DNA of 14,741 nucleotides from DASPKW01 sp038244055 (GCA_038244055.1 JBBRTW010000143.1:1-14741), one strand, 5' to 3'; shown: positions 1 through 6,370, counted from the stretch's first letter. Translations and numbers: made by a program. The notes: generated by a model not told the origin, from the letters alone.

Positions 1-19
1 GAGAGGGAGGAATACGGCA

Positions 20-394
20 TCAGGCGGGCCGGGTGGAGCGGATGAAGCCGGCGGTTTCGCGGTCGATGGCGGCTTCGACGTGGAGTTGCAGGTCGCGGAA
101 ACTTCGCAAAACGCGGCCGCCCAGTTCGGTCAGCTTCGCGCCGCCGCCCTTTTTGCCGCCGATGGCGGTGAGGACCAGCGGAGCCTCCCAGCGCTTGTTC
201 ATCGCATCCAGGAGCATCCAGGCGCGGCGGTAGCTGTAGCGCAGGGTTCGCGCGGCCTGGGAGAGAGAGCCGGTGGAGTCGATCTGCTCGAGCAAATCGG
301 CCCCGGGCTCGGTCAGCGCGGCCAGGCCGGCGCGCTCGATCCAGACGCGGGCGCGCGGGCTGGGCGGAGTTGAATCGCGGCGCTTGCCTGCCAT
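20..394 (-). CDS. ModE-type winged-helix DNA-binding protein (no molybdate-binding domain)
   Basis: This 124-residue protein resembles the N-terminal DNA-binding half of ModE, the molybdate-responsive regulator. Residues 43-66 form the helix-turn-helix, with the family-typical stretch SLSQAARTLRYSYRRAW. The wing follows with a glycine- and lysine-rich loop, GGKKGGGAKLTELG, at 79-92, and a terminal helix probably serves dimerisation. Full-length ModE is about 260 residues and carries two C-terminal TOBE domains; here the protein stops after the HTH module. The gene directly upstream supplies a separate TOBE domain with only 3 bp between the two, so they are almost certainly co-transcribed and may work as a split ModE. 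The ATG at 394 is the natural start given that spacing. Family membership is clear; metal responsiveness and target genes are inferred. Confidence 0.85.
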   Translation of the reverse strand: MAGKRRDSTPPSPRARVWIERAGLAALTEPGADLLEQIDSTGSLSQAARTLRYSYRRAWMLLDAMNKRWEAPLVLTAIGGKKGGGAKLTELGGRVLRSFRDLQLHVEAAIDRETAGFIRSTRPA

Positions 395-397
395 GGA

Positions 398-616
398 TTA
401 TTCGGCCTCATCGGTCGAGAGAATGACCTCGGTGGCCTTGATGACGGCGATGGCGGCCGATCCTTTTTTCAGCTTCAATCGCTTGGCGGAACTGGCGCTG
501 ATGAGCGAGACGATTTTGTGGCCGCCGCCGATGTCTATGACGACTTCGGCCATCACGGCGCCGATTTGGATCGATGTGACTTTTCCGGGGAATTGGTTGC
601 GTGCGCTGAGTGCCAT
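398..616 (-). CDS. Single-domain TOBE/Mop molybdate-binding protein (molbindin)
   Basis: The 72-residue product is a stand-alone Mop/TOBE domain. It begins with the family signature SARNQFPGKV at residues 4-13, continues through GAVMAEVVIDIGGG at 19-32 and SLISASSAKRLKLKKG at 37-52, and ends with the IKATEV strand near 59-64. Molbindins of about 70 residues oligomerise and bind molybdate or tungstate between subunits, serving as cytoplasmic stores or sensors. The open frame extends upstream to 931, but similarity starts only at the ATG at 616, and the upstream part overlaps a well-supported gene on the other strand, so the short form is chosen. No obvious Shine-Dalgarno precedes it. It is first in a two-gene unit with the ModE-type HTH gene. 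The usual Thr-x-x-Ser-Ala stretch reads Ser-Ala-Ser-Ser-Ala here, a mild variation. Confidence 0.87.
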   Translation of the reverse strand: MALSARNQFPGKVTSIQIGAVMAEVVIDIGGGHKIVSLISASSAKRLKLKKGSAAIAVIKATEVILSTDEAE

Positions 617-639
617 GGATTTGATCTTAACTTCGAATC

Positions 640-659
640 CTCTCTCTCGCGATAGAGGG
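640..659. promoter_or_regulatory. Operator-like dyad between divergent molbindin and cREC genes
   Basis: The 47-bp spacer between the divergent starts holds a 20-bp imperfect palindrome centred on TCGCGA (647-652), with CTCT at 642-645 paired to AGAG at 654-657. Eight of ten position pairs are complementary. Its right arm overlaps the likely GAGG ribosome-binding site of the plus-strand gene at 655-658. The placement suits a repressor site controlling both directions. It does not resemble the TATA-rich ModE box of E. coli, so the binding protein is unknown. This is a sequence-based inference only. Confidence 0.4.
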
Positions 660-663
660 TAGA

Positions 664-1104
664 ATGGATTGCATGGCTGATACCGTCCTGTTCCTCGAGG
701 ATGATCCGGTAAGAATTGCCGCGATGAACGGGATACTTCAATCGCTTTCGCTGAATGCCCTGTTTGTCGATCGCGTGAATGCGTTCGAGGCGGCCTATTT
801 GCGTCATCAGTCGGAAGTTTGTTTGATCTGCCTTGATCACGATCTACCGAGCATTCAAACGGACAACGGCTTGGTGGACCCGGGGGATGGACGCGATGCG
901 TGCGAATTCCTGGCCGGCCATGTGCCGACATGCCCTGTCATCGTCCATAGTTCGAATTATGCGGCCGTACCGGTGATGCTGGAGATGCTGCGAAGAGCAG
1001 GTTGGCCGGCGACCTTCGTCACGCCGCATTCCGCGACGCCGGTGGGCTGGGTTTTCGAAGAATGGCAGGCGGAATTGAAGAATCGGCTGAATTTGACGGC
1101 ATAA
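664..1104 (+). CDS. Receiver-like protein of the cREC (cyclic-phosphate processing receiver) type
   Basis: This 146-residue single-domain protein has a receiver-like fold. A first strand with an acidic cluster, VLFLEDDPVRI, lies at 8-18. The hallmark LICLDHDLP follows at 54-62, then GRDACEFLAGH at 76-86 and the strand CPVIVHSSN at 90-98. The LDHDL motif, in place of the usual phospho-acceptor Asp segment of CheY, is typical of the family described as cyclic-phosphate-processing receivers, which sit in predicted nucleotide or conflict systems and are little studied. A roughly 14-residue polar loop (62-75) separates the motif from the GRDA helix. GAGG at 655-658 gives a well-spaced ribosome-binding site for the ATG at 664; the ATG at 673 is an alternative. 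No partner enzyme lies in this operon, so its role is open. The family call is made from motifs. Confidence 0.75.
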   Translation: MDCMADTVLFLEDDPVRIAAMNGILQSLSLNALFVDRVNAFEAAYLRHQSEVCLICLDHDLPSIQTDNGLVDPGDGRDACEFLAGHVPTCPVIVHSSNYAAVPVMLEMLRRAGWPATFVTPHSATPVGWVFEEWQAELKNRLNLTA

Positions 1105-1147
1105 GAGCGGCATCCCAACTCGACGATCGCTGCATGTATCTTGATGG

Positions 1148-1169
1148 TTCATGTTTTCATGTTCCATGT
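1148..1169. repeat. Heptamer repeat, TTCATGT family, three units
   Basis: Three heptamers, TTCATGT, TTCATGT and TCCATGT, stand in a row with one extra T after the first. They lie in the 133-bp gap between the cREC gene and the thioredoxin-like gene. The reverse complement, ACATGAA, recurs as a similar three-unit set at 2909-2930 inside the phosphatase gene, so this appears to be a dispersed short repeat family. The rest of the gap is pyrimidine-rich, and I see no clear terminator or promoter in it. Confidence 0.65.
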
Positions 1170-1225
1170 CTCCCCGATTTCGCTTCCCCACCCCCCTTCC
1201 CCCGCTTACAATCCCGCCCTCACCC

Positions 1226-1232
1226 GAAGGAG
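1226..1232 (+). promoter_or_regulatory. Shine-Dalgarno site fixing the thioredoxin-like gene start
   Basis: GAAGGAG lies 5 nt before the ATG at 1238. The open frame could begin at an ATG at 1151, but that start falls inside the heptamer repeat, and only the 1238 start places a signal peptide at the N-terminus. Together these decide the start. Confidence 0.75.
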
Positions 1233-1237
1233 CCACC

Positions 1238-2218
1238 ATGTCGCGCCTGATCGCATTCGCCGCCGTCGTCCTTGCCGCCAGTTTTTCTTTCGCCGCCGGG
1301 AAGGCGGGTGAGAAAGCGCCCGATTTCCCGCCGGGATTGTTCATCGATGGGAATCACTATTCATTGAACGATCTCGAAGGCAAGGTGACGGTGCTCTTTT
1401 TCTACGAGAAGGACTGCCCGACCTGCCGGGGGCAGATTCCGCAGCGCAATGAAGTGGTCGAGGCGTTCAAGGGCAAGCCGGTGCGCTTCATCGCCATCGC
1501 GGCCGGGGATTCGATCCAGGAGGCCAAGTCTTACGTCGCCGAGACGCACCTGAATATGGCGGTCTTCGCCGACAATCTCTCGCTGATGGAGAAGCGCTAC
1601 GGGTTTACCATTTCGCTCCAGAACATTTATCAATTCCGCGTTATCGGGACCACCGGAGTCGTCGAGGAGTATCGCATGGAGCCGGCGGCCATCGAAAAAT
1701 CGCTGACTCACGTCAAATGGAAATATAAGGAAGGCGGCTACGATGCCCGGCTGGCGCAGGCGATCGAGAGCTTCGAATGGAATCAATACGCCGATGGGCT
1801 GCGCCTGCTCAAGCCGTTTTTGAAGAACTCGAAAAAGGATCTGGCGGAATCGGCCAAGAAACTCAACGAGGCGGTTCGCGCGGAGGGGCAGGGCTGGCTG
1901 GATACCGCGGAGAAAGCCGTCGATGCCCAGCCGGTGCAGGCGTTTAATTTATACACCAAAACCGCCAATGCCTTTTACGGCGAGGACCTTGCCAAGAAGG
2001 CCGCGGATGCGCTCAAGAAGTTGCAGACCAACCCGGCCGTGAAGGATGAACTGGCGGCGCGGGCGATGTACGACAAACTCTGCGCCGGCGCTGGACGGGC
2101 CCGGCCGGCGGATGCCGGGCAGGTGGCCCAGTTCGCGGCATCCATCGCCAAGAAATATCCCAAAACGCCGACGGGGATGAAGGCGGAGGAGATTGCGAAG
2201 GAGATGGGAGTGAACTAA
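1238..2218 (+). CDS. Secreted TlpA-like thioredoxin-fold protein with helical C-terminal extension
   Basis: The 326-residue product starts with a Sec-type signal peptide (about residues 1-20, hydrophobic AFAAVVLAA). A TlpA/AhpC-TSA-like thioredoxin domain spans about 25-160: APDF near 27-30, the strand VTVLFFYEKD, then the redox motif CPTC (Cys60, Cys63). It probably works outside the cytoplasm in thiol-disulfide exchange. Residues 165-326 are mostly helical and resemble a TPR-like scaffold (for example ESFEWNQYADGLRLL at 177-191), a plausible protein-binding tail. The segment where thioredoxins carry their cis-proline, before the strand RVIGTTG at 134-140, reads IYQF, so that proline seems absent or shifted. 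This could mean altered redox behaviour or a structural role. The neighbours do not point to a specific substrate. The fold call is secure; the function is general. Confidence 0.82.
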   Translation: MSRLIAFAAVVLAASFSFAAGKAGEKAPDFPPGLFIDGNHYSLNDLEGKVTVLFFYEKDCPTCRGQIPQRNEVVEAFKGKPVRFIAIAAGDSIQEAKSYVAETHLNMAVFADNLSLMEKRYGFTISLQNIYQFRVIGTTGVVEEYRMEPAAIEKSLTHVKWKYKEGGYDARLAQAIESFEWNQYADGLRLLKPFLKNSKKDLAESAKKLNEAVRAEGQGWLDTAEKAVDAQPVQAFNLYTKTANAFYGEDLAKKAADALKKLQTNPAVKDELAARAMYDKLCAGAGRARPADAGQVAQFAASIAKKYPKTPTGMKAEEIAKEMGVN

Positions 2219-2232
2219 CGACGACGAGAAGC

Positions 2233-2360
2233 TGGGTGGCATGGGTACGGCCTCAGGGCCTTACCCGTGAGGCCCTCATGAGCGGGGTGAGCGATCGTAT
2301 TTCTGAGTCTTCTGCGCGAGACGGACGCGGGCAAAGGAGTACCTTTGCCCATGCCACCCA
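2233..2360. repeat. Palindromic repeat element (MITE/REP-like), 128 bp
   Basis: A perfect 13-bp inverted repeat bounds the element: TGGGTGGCATGGG at 2233-2245 and its reverse complement at 2348-2360. Inside are two further hairpins. GGGCAAAGG (2329-2337) pairs perfectly with CCTTTGCCC (2342-2350) around a 4-nt loop. GGCCTCA (2249-2255) pairs with TGAGGCC (2268-2274); as an alternative, GGGTACGGCC (2243-2252) pairs with GGCCTTACCC (2257-2266) at 9 of 10 positions. The element codes for nothing convincing and fills almost the whole gap between the thioredoxin gene and the phosphatase gene. Its form suits an interspersed palindromic unit, possibly a non-autonomous mobile element, and its hairpins may also stop or slow transcription. 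No target-site duplication is evident. Confidence 0.7.
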
Positions 2361-2369
2361 TGCCACACT

Positions 2370-3494
2370 ATGCCATCGATTATGCTCCCGAACCCTCAAG
2401 ATATTCTGCTGCGATTGCGTGAACTCCAGCGGCGCGTGCGCGATGCGGTCGTTCAGTCGCGCCACGCCGCGGCCGATCTTTCTTCGGTCACGCGCACATC
2501 CTCGGCCGACACGATTTACGCCATCGATGCCGCGATCGAGCCGATCATCGAATCCTATTGCGAGGACTGGTCCCGCGAGCTTCCCATGGTGCTCATCGCC
2601 GAAGGGATCGAGCCCGAGACCGGCCGGACTTTCCCCGCCGGCCTGCGCGAAGAGGACACCCTGGTCCGCATTATCATGGACCCCATCGACGGCACCCGCG
2701 GCCTGATGTACGACAAGCGCGCCGCCTGGAGCCTGGCCGGAGTCGCCCCCAACAAAGGCCCCGCCACGCGCCTCTCGGATATCGAAATCGCCGTCATGAC
2801 CGAACTGCCGACGACGAAGATGGGATTCTCGGATGTGCTCTGGGCGATCAAGGGAGAAGGAGCGAAGGGAGCGCGTGAATCGATTTCCGCGCCGACGGTA
2901 AACGTGAAACATGAAGACATGAAACATGATGAGGCGGATTCCCCATGCAATCCGCAATCCGCGGCTCGACCGAGCTCGCCGAAGTCAATCCGCAATCCGC
3001 AATCTCCTAGTCATCCTTCATCCTTCATCCTTCATCCTTCATCCTCCCCCACTCTCGCCCACGGATTCGCTTCCATCACCAAGTTCTTCCCCGGCACCAA
3101 AATCCTCGCCAGCAAGCTGATGGAGCATATCGTCCTCCACCTCCTCGGCCCGGCCGATGTCAAGAAGGCCATGATCTTCGACGACCAGTACATCTCCACC
3201 GGCGGGCAGCTCTACGAGCTGATCGTCGGCCACGACCGCTTCAACGCGGACCTTCGCCCCCATTTCTACCGCATGCAGAACCAATCCGAAGGCCTCTGCT
3301 GCCACCCCTACGATTGCTGCACCGCTCTCATCGCCACCGAGGCCGGCGTGATCCTCACCGATGGCCTGGGCAATCCGCTCGATGGCCCGCTCGATGTCAC
3401 TACCGGGCTGGCATGGGCCGGGTACGCCAACCATCGACTGCGGCAGTCCATCGAGCCGCTGGTAAAAGCATTCCTCAGCACCTGCCACTCGTAA
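2370..3494 (+). CDS. Inositol-monophosphatase-family phosphatase with in-frame repeat insertion
   Basis: This 374-residue protein belongs to the Mg-dependent inositol monophosphatase/FBPase-like superfamily. The metal-binding signature DPIDGT is at 104-109, preceded by the upstream acidic segment LIAEGIEPETG (75-85) that carries another metal ligand. The C-terminal motif reads YDCCTALIATEAG (314-326), where Tyr-Asp replaces the usual Trp-Asp. It probably hydrolyses a small phosphate monoester (inositol phosphate, sugar phosphate or PAP); the substrate cannot be told. Residues about 175-229 are a Pro/Ser-rich insertion encoded by heptamer repeats, set between WAIKGEGAKG (158-167) and HGFASITKFFPGTK (231-244), which read as ordinary family sequence. 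The frame stays open through it. The start is uncertain: neither ATG 2370 nor ATG 2382 has a Shine-Dalgarno, because the palindromic element ends 9 bp before the first. Family call good, exact activity unknown. Confidence 0.82.
   Translation: MPSIMLPNPQDILLRLRELQRRVRDAVVQSRHAAADLSSVTRTSSADTIYAIDAAIEPIIESYCEDWSRELPMVLIAEGIEPETGRTFPAGLREEDTLVRIIMDPIDGTRGLMYDKRAAWSLAGVAPNKGPATRLSDIEIAVMTELPTTKMGFSDVLWAIKGEGAKGARESISAPTVNVKHEDMKHDEADSPCNPQSAARPSSPKSIRNPQSPSHPSSFILHPSSSPTLAHGFASITKFFPGTKILASKLMEHIVLHLLGPADVKKAMIFDDQYISTGGQLYELIVGHDRFNADLRPHFYRMQNQSEGLCCHPYDCCTALIATEAGVILTDGLGNPLDGPLDVTTGLAWAGYANHRLRQSIEPLVKAFLSTCHS
2909..2930. repeat. Heptamer repeat, ACATGAA family, three units inside the phosphatase gene
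   Basis: The units are ACATGAA (2909-2915), one spacer G, ACATGAA (2917-2923) and ACATGAT (2924-2930). They open the in-frame insertion of the phosphatase gene. The inverse form of the same heptamer occurs at 1148-1169. Confidence 0.65.
2934..3005. repeat. GCAATCC heptamer repeats with inverted copy
   Basis: Two GCAATCC units lie at 2947-2960. After a spacer containing the small hairpin GCTCG/CGAGC (2964-2975), a second run follows at 2985-3005: TCAATCC, GCAATCC, GCAATCT. GCGGATT at 2934-2940 is an inverted match to the repeat (AATCCGC), so arms of this region could fold on each other. The whole stretch is translated in frame within the phosphatase gene. Confidence 0.65.
3011..3045. repeat. 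Perfect tandem heptamer (TCATCCT), five copies
   Basis: Five exact copies of TCATCCT run without interruption over 35 bp and lie in frame inside the phosphatase gene, encoding a Ser/His/Pro/Phe-rich stretch near residues 214-226. Because 7 is not a multiple of 3, gain or loss of one unit would shift the frame; only changes of three units are neutral. This makes it a candidate slippage site. Confidence 0.9.
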
Positions 3495-3611
3495 GCGGTT
3501 CCAATCAGAATAAACGATCATCGTGAATCCTGTCACAAGGAAATGGCTCTTTCGCAGGCGGAAAGACAAACTCCCGCGCGCCTACACTCGTAGTAACGCT
3601 GAGGCGCAGTT

Positions 3612-4517
3612 ATGGCTTGGGCCGAACTTACAGATGCCCGGTGCTACTACGAATTGATCGGTCGCGGCGGTCCGCTGCTTCTGATCCCGGGGCTTGGCGT
3701 CACCTGCCGAATCTGGGATCCGATCGTCGCCGAACTGGCCAGGCGATTCACCGTGATCCTCGTCGACAATCGCGGAATCGGCCGGTCCGCCCAGAAGCGA
3801 AAACCCTGCACGCTCCGCGATTTCAGCTCCGATCTGGTCGAGCTTCTCGACCATCTGCAGCTCGATCGCTCGCACGTTCTGGGCTTGTCGCTGGGCGGCG
3901 TGATCGCCCAGCGCCTGGCGGTGGATCATCCTTCACGCATCGATCGGCTGGTCCTGGTTTCCTGCAGCGACATCTTCACGCCCTATCTTCGCCAGGTCTC
4001 AACTATGCTGGGGCATACGCTGATGCGGATGCGCGCCAAGGCGTTCGCGCGGATGGTGGAGGTTCTCGGCACCTCGCCGCGCTTCATCGATTCGCGCCCT
4101 GATGCGGTGGAAGAGCGCGTGCTGGAGAAATGCGCCCAGGGCATTCCCGCCCGCGCGATCGGCCGGCAGCTTCGCTGCCTGGCGGCCGAACATATCGATC
4201 TCGAACACAATCTGCTTCCCGCGCCGACGCTGGTCCTCGCGGGGGAATATGATTTTCTGATTCCCGGCTGCTACGCCCGCGAAATGGCAGGCCGGATTCC
4301 CGGCGGCCAATTCCTGCTGATTCCCGATGCGGGGCACAATCCCCTCCTCGAGCGGCCGGAGATCGTGCTGCCGCGCATGGTCGATTTCCTGAACGGTCGG
4401 CCGGTTGCATCGATTACCGATGCGGACCGGCTCAGCGCCTGCCCGCCCGCGCCGGTTGTCGCGGCGCGAGGGTCCGACCCAATCGAGTTCGATGTCGCCG
4501 GAGGGATTTCACGATGA
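3612..4517 (+). CDS. Alpha/beta hydrolase, first gene of the beta-oxidation operon
   Basis: This 301-residue alpha/beta-hydrolase has a complete apparent catalytic triad: Ser93 in the nucleophile elbow GLSLGG (91-96), Asp214 in GEYDFLIP, and His242 in DAGHNPLLERPE. The oxyanion region LLIPGLGVTCRIWDP (23-37) and DNRGIGRS (52-59) are typical of esterases, lipases and ring-cleavage hydrolases. Substrate is not readable from sequence; as the lead gene of a fatty-acid degradation operon it may release acyl chains from an ester or act on an acyl thioester. The last 40 or so residues extend beyond the catalytic core and look disordered. GAGG at 3601-3604 precedes the ATG at 3612 with 7-nt spacing. 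The stop overlaps the ligase start as ATGA (4514-4517), indicating translational coupling. The 117-bp upstream gap must hold the operon promoter, though I find no convincing -35/-10 pair. Confidence 0.85.
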   Translation: MAWAELTDARCYYELIGRGGPLLLIPGLGVTCRIWDPIVAELARRFTVILVDNRGIGRSAQKRKPCTLRDFSSDLVELLDHLQLDRSHVLGLSLGGVIAQRLAVDHPSRIDRLVLVSCSDIFTPYLRQVSTMLGHTLMRMRAKAFARMVEVLGTSPRFIDSRPDAVEERVLEKCAQGIPARAIGRQLRCLAAEHIDLEHNLLPAPTLVLAGEYDFLIPGCYAREMAGRIPGGQFLLIPDAGHNPLLERPEIVLPRMVDFLNGRPVASITDADRLSACPPAPVVAARGSDPIEFDVAGGISR

Positions 4518-6370
4518 TCATGTCATTCGCACCCCTGCTTCGCTGGTGGAAACATTCCGAGACGCCGCAAGCGCCCGCGGACGCCGCGGCCGAGAAAGTG
4601 TCGCGGCCGGCCGAGCCGCCGTGGATTCATCAGCGCGATCTGGCGGGCATTCCGCGGACGCTGAACTACCCATCGACCACGCTGGCGCGTTTGCTCGACC
4701 AGACGGCCGACCGCTTTGGCGAGGTCACCGCCCTGATATACAACAACAAGAAATGGACCTATCGCGAGCTGCTCGAGCAGGTGAACCGCGCCGCCGCGGG
4801 GCTGGCGAATCTCGGCGTTCGCAAGGGCGAGCGCGTGCTGATGACACTGCCGAACTGCCCGGAGTCGGTCATCTGCTTTTTCGCCGTGCAGAAACTCGGC
4901 GCGCTGCTGGTGAATGCCGGCCCGCTCATCGGCCAGGATGATCTGCGCGATGTCATCGCCATGACCGCGCCGCGCGTGGCGATCGGCCTGGATCTGCTGG
5001 CCCCCGCGCTGACCCAGGCGGCCCATGGATCGACCATCGAGCATTTCGTCTGGGCATCGCTGCAACTCTATCAGAACGTCATCAAGCGGGTTGGGTATCA
5101 CGTCAAGCTCTGGCAGAATCGCGGAAGCAACGGCGACGGCATGGAGCATATTCCGCTGACGACGCTCCTGGCGAGCTCGCCCTCGCGCCCGCCCAGCATC
5201 GCGCCGACGCCTTCGCAGACCGCAATCCTCCAGCCCACCGGCGGCACCACCGGCGGCATCAAGCTGGCGCAGCTTTCACACGCCGCCCTCCTCGCCAATG
5301 CTACGCAGGTCTGCACATGGATGTCCTGCCGGCCGGGGCAGGAGCGCGTGCTCACCGTATTGCCGACCTTCCACGTTTACGGCCTGATGATGGGGCTGAT
5401 CGCGCCGGTGCTGTCGGCCGCGACCATGATCGTGACGACGCGCTTCGACGCCCGCGCCACCCTCGAACTGATCCGCAAATATCACCCGACGATTTTCCCG
5501 ACAGTCCCGGCCATCTGCGACGCGCTGTGCAACCTGCTCGAGCGCGATGATGAGCGCCGGCCGTTCGAAGGCATGCGGCTCTGCTTCAGCGGCGCGGCCC
5601 CCCTGCCGCAGGAGGCCGCCGAGCGCTTCACCCATCTCTCGGGCGTGCAGATCGTCGAAGGATATGGGCTGACCGAAGCCTCCCCGGTGACGCACGCCTG
5701 CCCGGCCAACCAGCCGCCGCGCCCGCGCTCGATCGGCCTGCCGATGCCCGATACGCAGGTGCGCATCGTCGATCTCGACGGCCACGATCAGGACATGCCG
5801 CCAGGCCAGCCGGGGGAATTGCTGGTCGCCGGCCCGCAGCTCATGGCCGGGTATTTCTCGAATCCGGAGCAGACCGCGCGGGTCCTTACGACCGATGCCC
5901 ACGGCACGGTCTGGCTGCATACCGGCGATGTCGTGCGCTACGATGCCGATGGCTACTTCTACGTCATGGACCGCATGAAGGACATGATCATTCGCTCGGG
6001 CGTAAAGGTGTATCCCGCGCGGGTGGAGAAGGTGCTGATGGGGCACAAGGGGATCGCCGATGTGGCCGTGGTCGGGCGCGACGATCCGGTGCATACGCAG
6101 AAGGTCGTCGCGGTAATCGTCCCATCGATCAAGCCGGAACACCCCGCCCAGTTCGAAACCGAGCTTCGCGCCTATTGCCGCGAGCATCTGGCGCCTTATG
6201 AAGTCCCGGCCATCTTCGAAATCGTCGAGAAACTGCCGCGCTCGGCCCTGGGCAAATTGCTCAAGAAGGACCTCCGCCAGGGCCCGGCCCCGACAAAAAC
6301 CTCGCCCGATGACACGCCCGAACCGACACCCACCCCTAGCTCCCCTCACCGCAGGAAGGAGGCCGCGTAA
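4514..6370 (+). CDS. fadD: Long-chain fatty acid-CoA ligase (acyl-CoA synthetase)
   Basis: This 618-residue ANL-superfamily enzyme activates free fatty acids with ATP and CoA to acyl-CoA. The phosphate-binding loop is PTGGTTGGIK (241-250), of the TGGTTG type seen in FadD. The A5 motif is EGYGLTE (382-388), the ribose-contacting Asp is D472 in HTGD, and the hinge region is DRMKDMIIRSGVKVYP (486-501). The C-terminal catalytic lysine is K581 in PRSALGKLLKKDLR. Length and order match FadD; FadD is the best but not the only possible subfamily. About 30 extra N-terminal residues and a Pro/Thr-rich tail (590-618) flank the core. GGAGGG at 4500-4505 is the ribosome-binding site, inside the hydrolase gene, and the start overlaps that gene's stop by 4 nt. 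ATG 4520 (Met3) is an alternative start. It is the entry step for the downstream enzymes. Confidence 0.9.
   Translation: MIMSFAPLLRWWKHSETPQAPADAAAEKVSRPAEPPWIHQRDLAGIPRTLNYPSTTLARLLDQTADRFGEVTALIYNNKKWTYRELLEQVNRAAAGLANLGVRKGERVLMTLPNCPESVICFFAVQKLGALLVNAGPLIGQDDLRDVIAMTAPRVAIGLDLLAPALTQAAHGSTIEHFVWASLQLYQNVIKRVGYHVKLWQNRGSNGDGMEHIPLTTLLASSPSRPPSIAPTPSQTAILQPTGGTTGGIKLAQLSHAALLANATQVCTWMSCRPGQERVLTVLPTFHVYGLMMGLIAPVLSAATMIVTTRFDARATLELIRKYHPTIFPTVPAICDALCNLLERDDERRPFEGMRLCFSGAAPLPQEAAERFTHLSGVQIVEGYGLTEASPVTHACPANQPPRPRSIGLPMPDTQVRIVDLDGHDQDMPPGQPGELLVAGPQLMAGYFSNPEQTARVLTTDAHGTVWLHTGDVVRYDADGYFYVMDRMKDMIIRSGVKVYPARVEKVLMGHKGIADVAVVGRDDPVHTQKVVAVIVPSIKPEHPAQFETELRAYCREHLAPYEVPAIFEIVEKLPRSALGKLLKKDLRQGPAPTKTSPDDTPEPTPTPSSPHRRKEAA

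Noticed and set aside
617..931. N-terminal extension of the molbindin frame
   Set aside because: The added 105 residues have no similarity to Mop proteins and overlap the well-supported cREC gene on the other strand.
2909..3045. CRISPR array
   Set aside because: The repeats are 7 bp, contiguous, and not separated by unique spacers of constant length, and no cas gene is present.
2892..3056. Frameshift or pseudogene in the phosphatase
   Set aside because: The frame remains open through the insertion and the C-terminal motif follows in the same frame, so the gene is not broken by this evidence.
3545..3560. Possible sigma-54 promoter upstream of the hydrolase (TGGCTCTTTCGCA)
   Set aside because: The spacing between the GG and GC elements is too short for a -24/-12 site.
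3583..3588. TACACT as a -10 box for the beta-oxidation operon
   Set aside because: No acceptable -35 hexamer lies 16-18 bp upstream, so the call would rest on six bases alone.
5276..6349. A 357-codon open frame on the minus strand
   Set aside because: It is a shadow of the acyl-CoA ligase gene, with the same codon-bias explanation and no recognisable domain.
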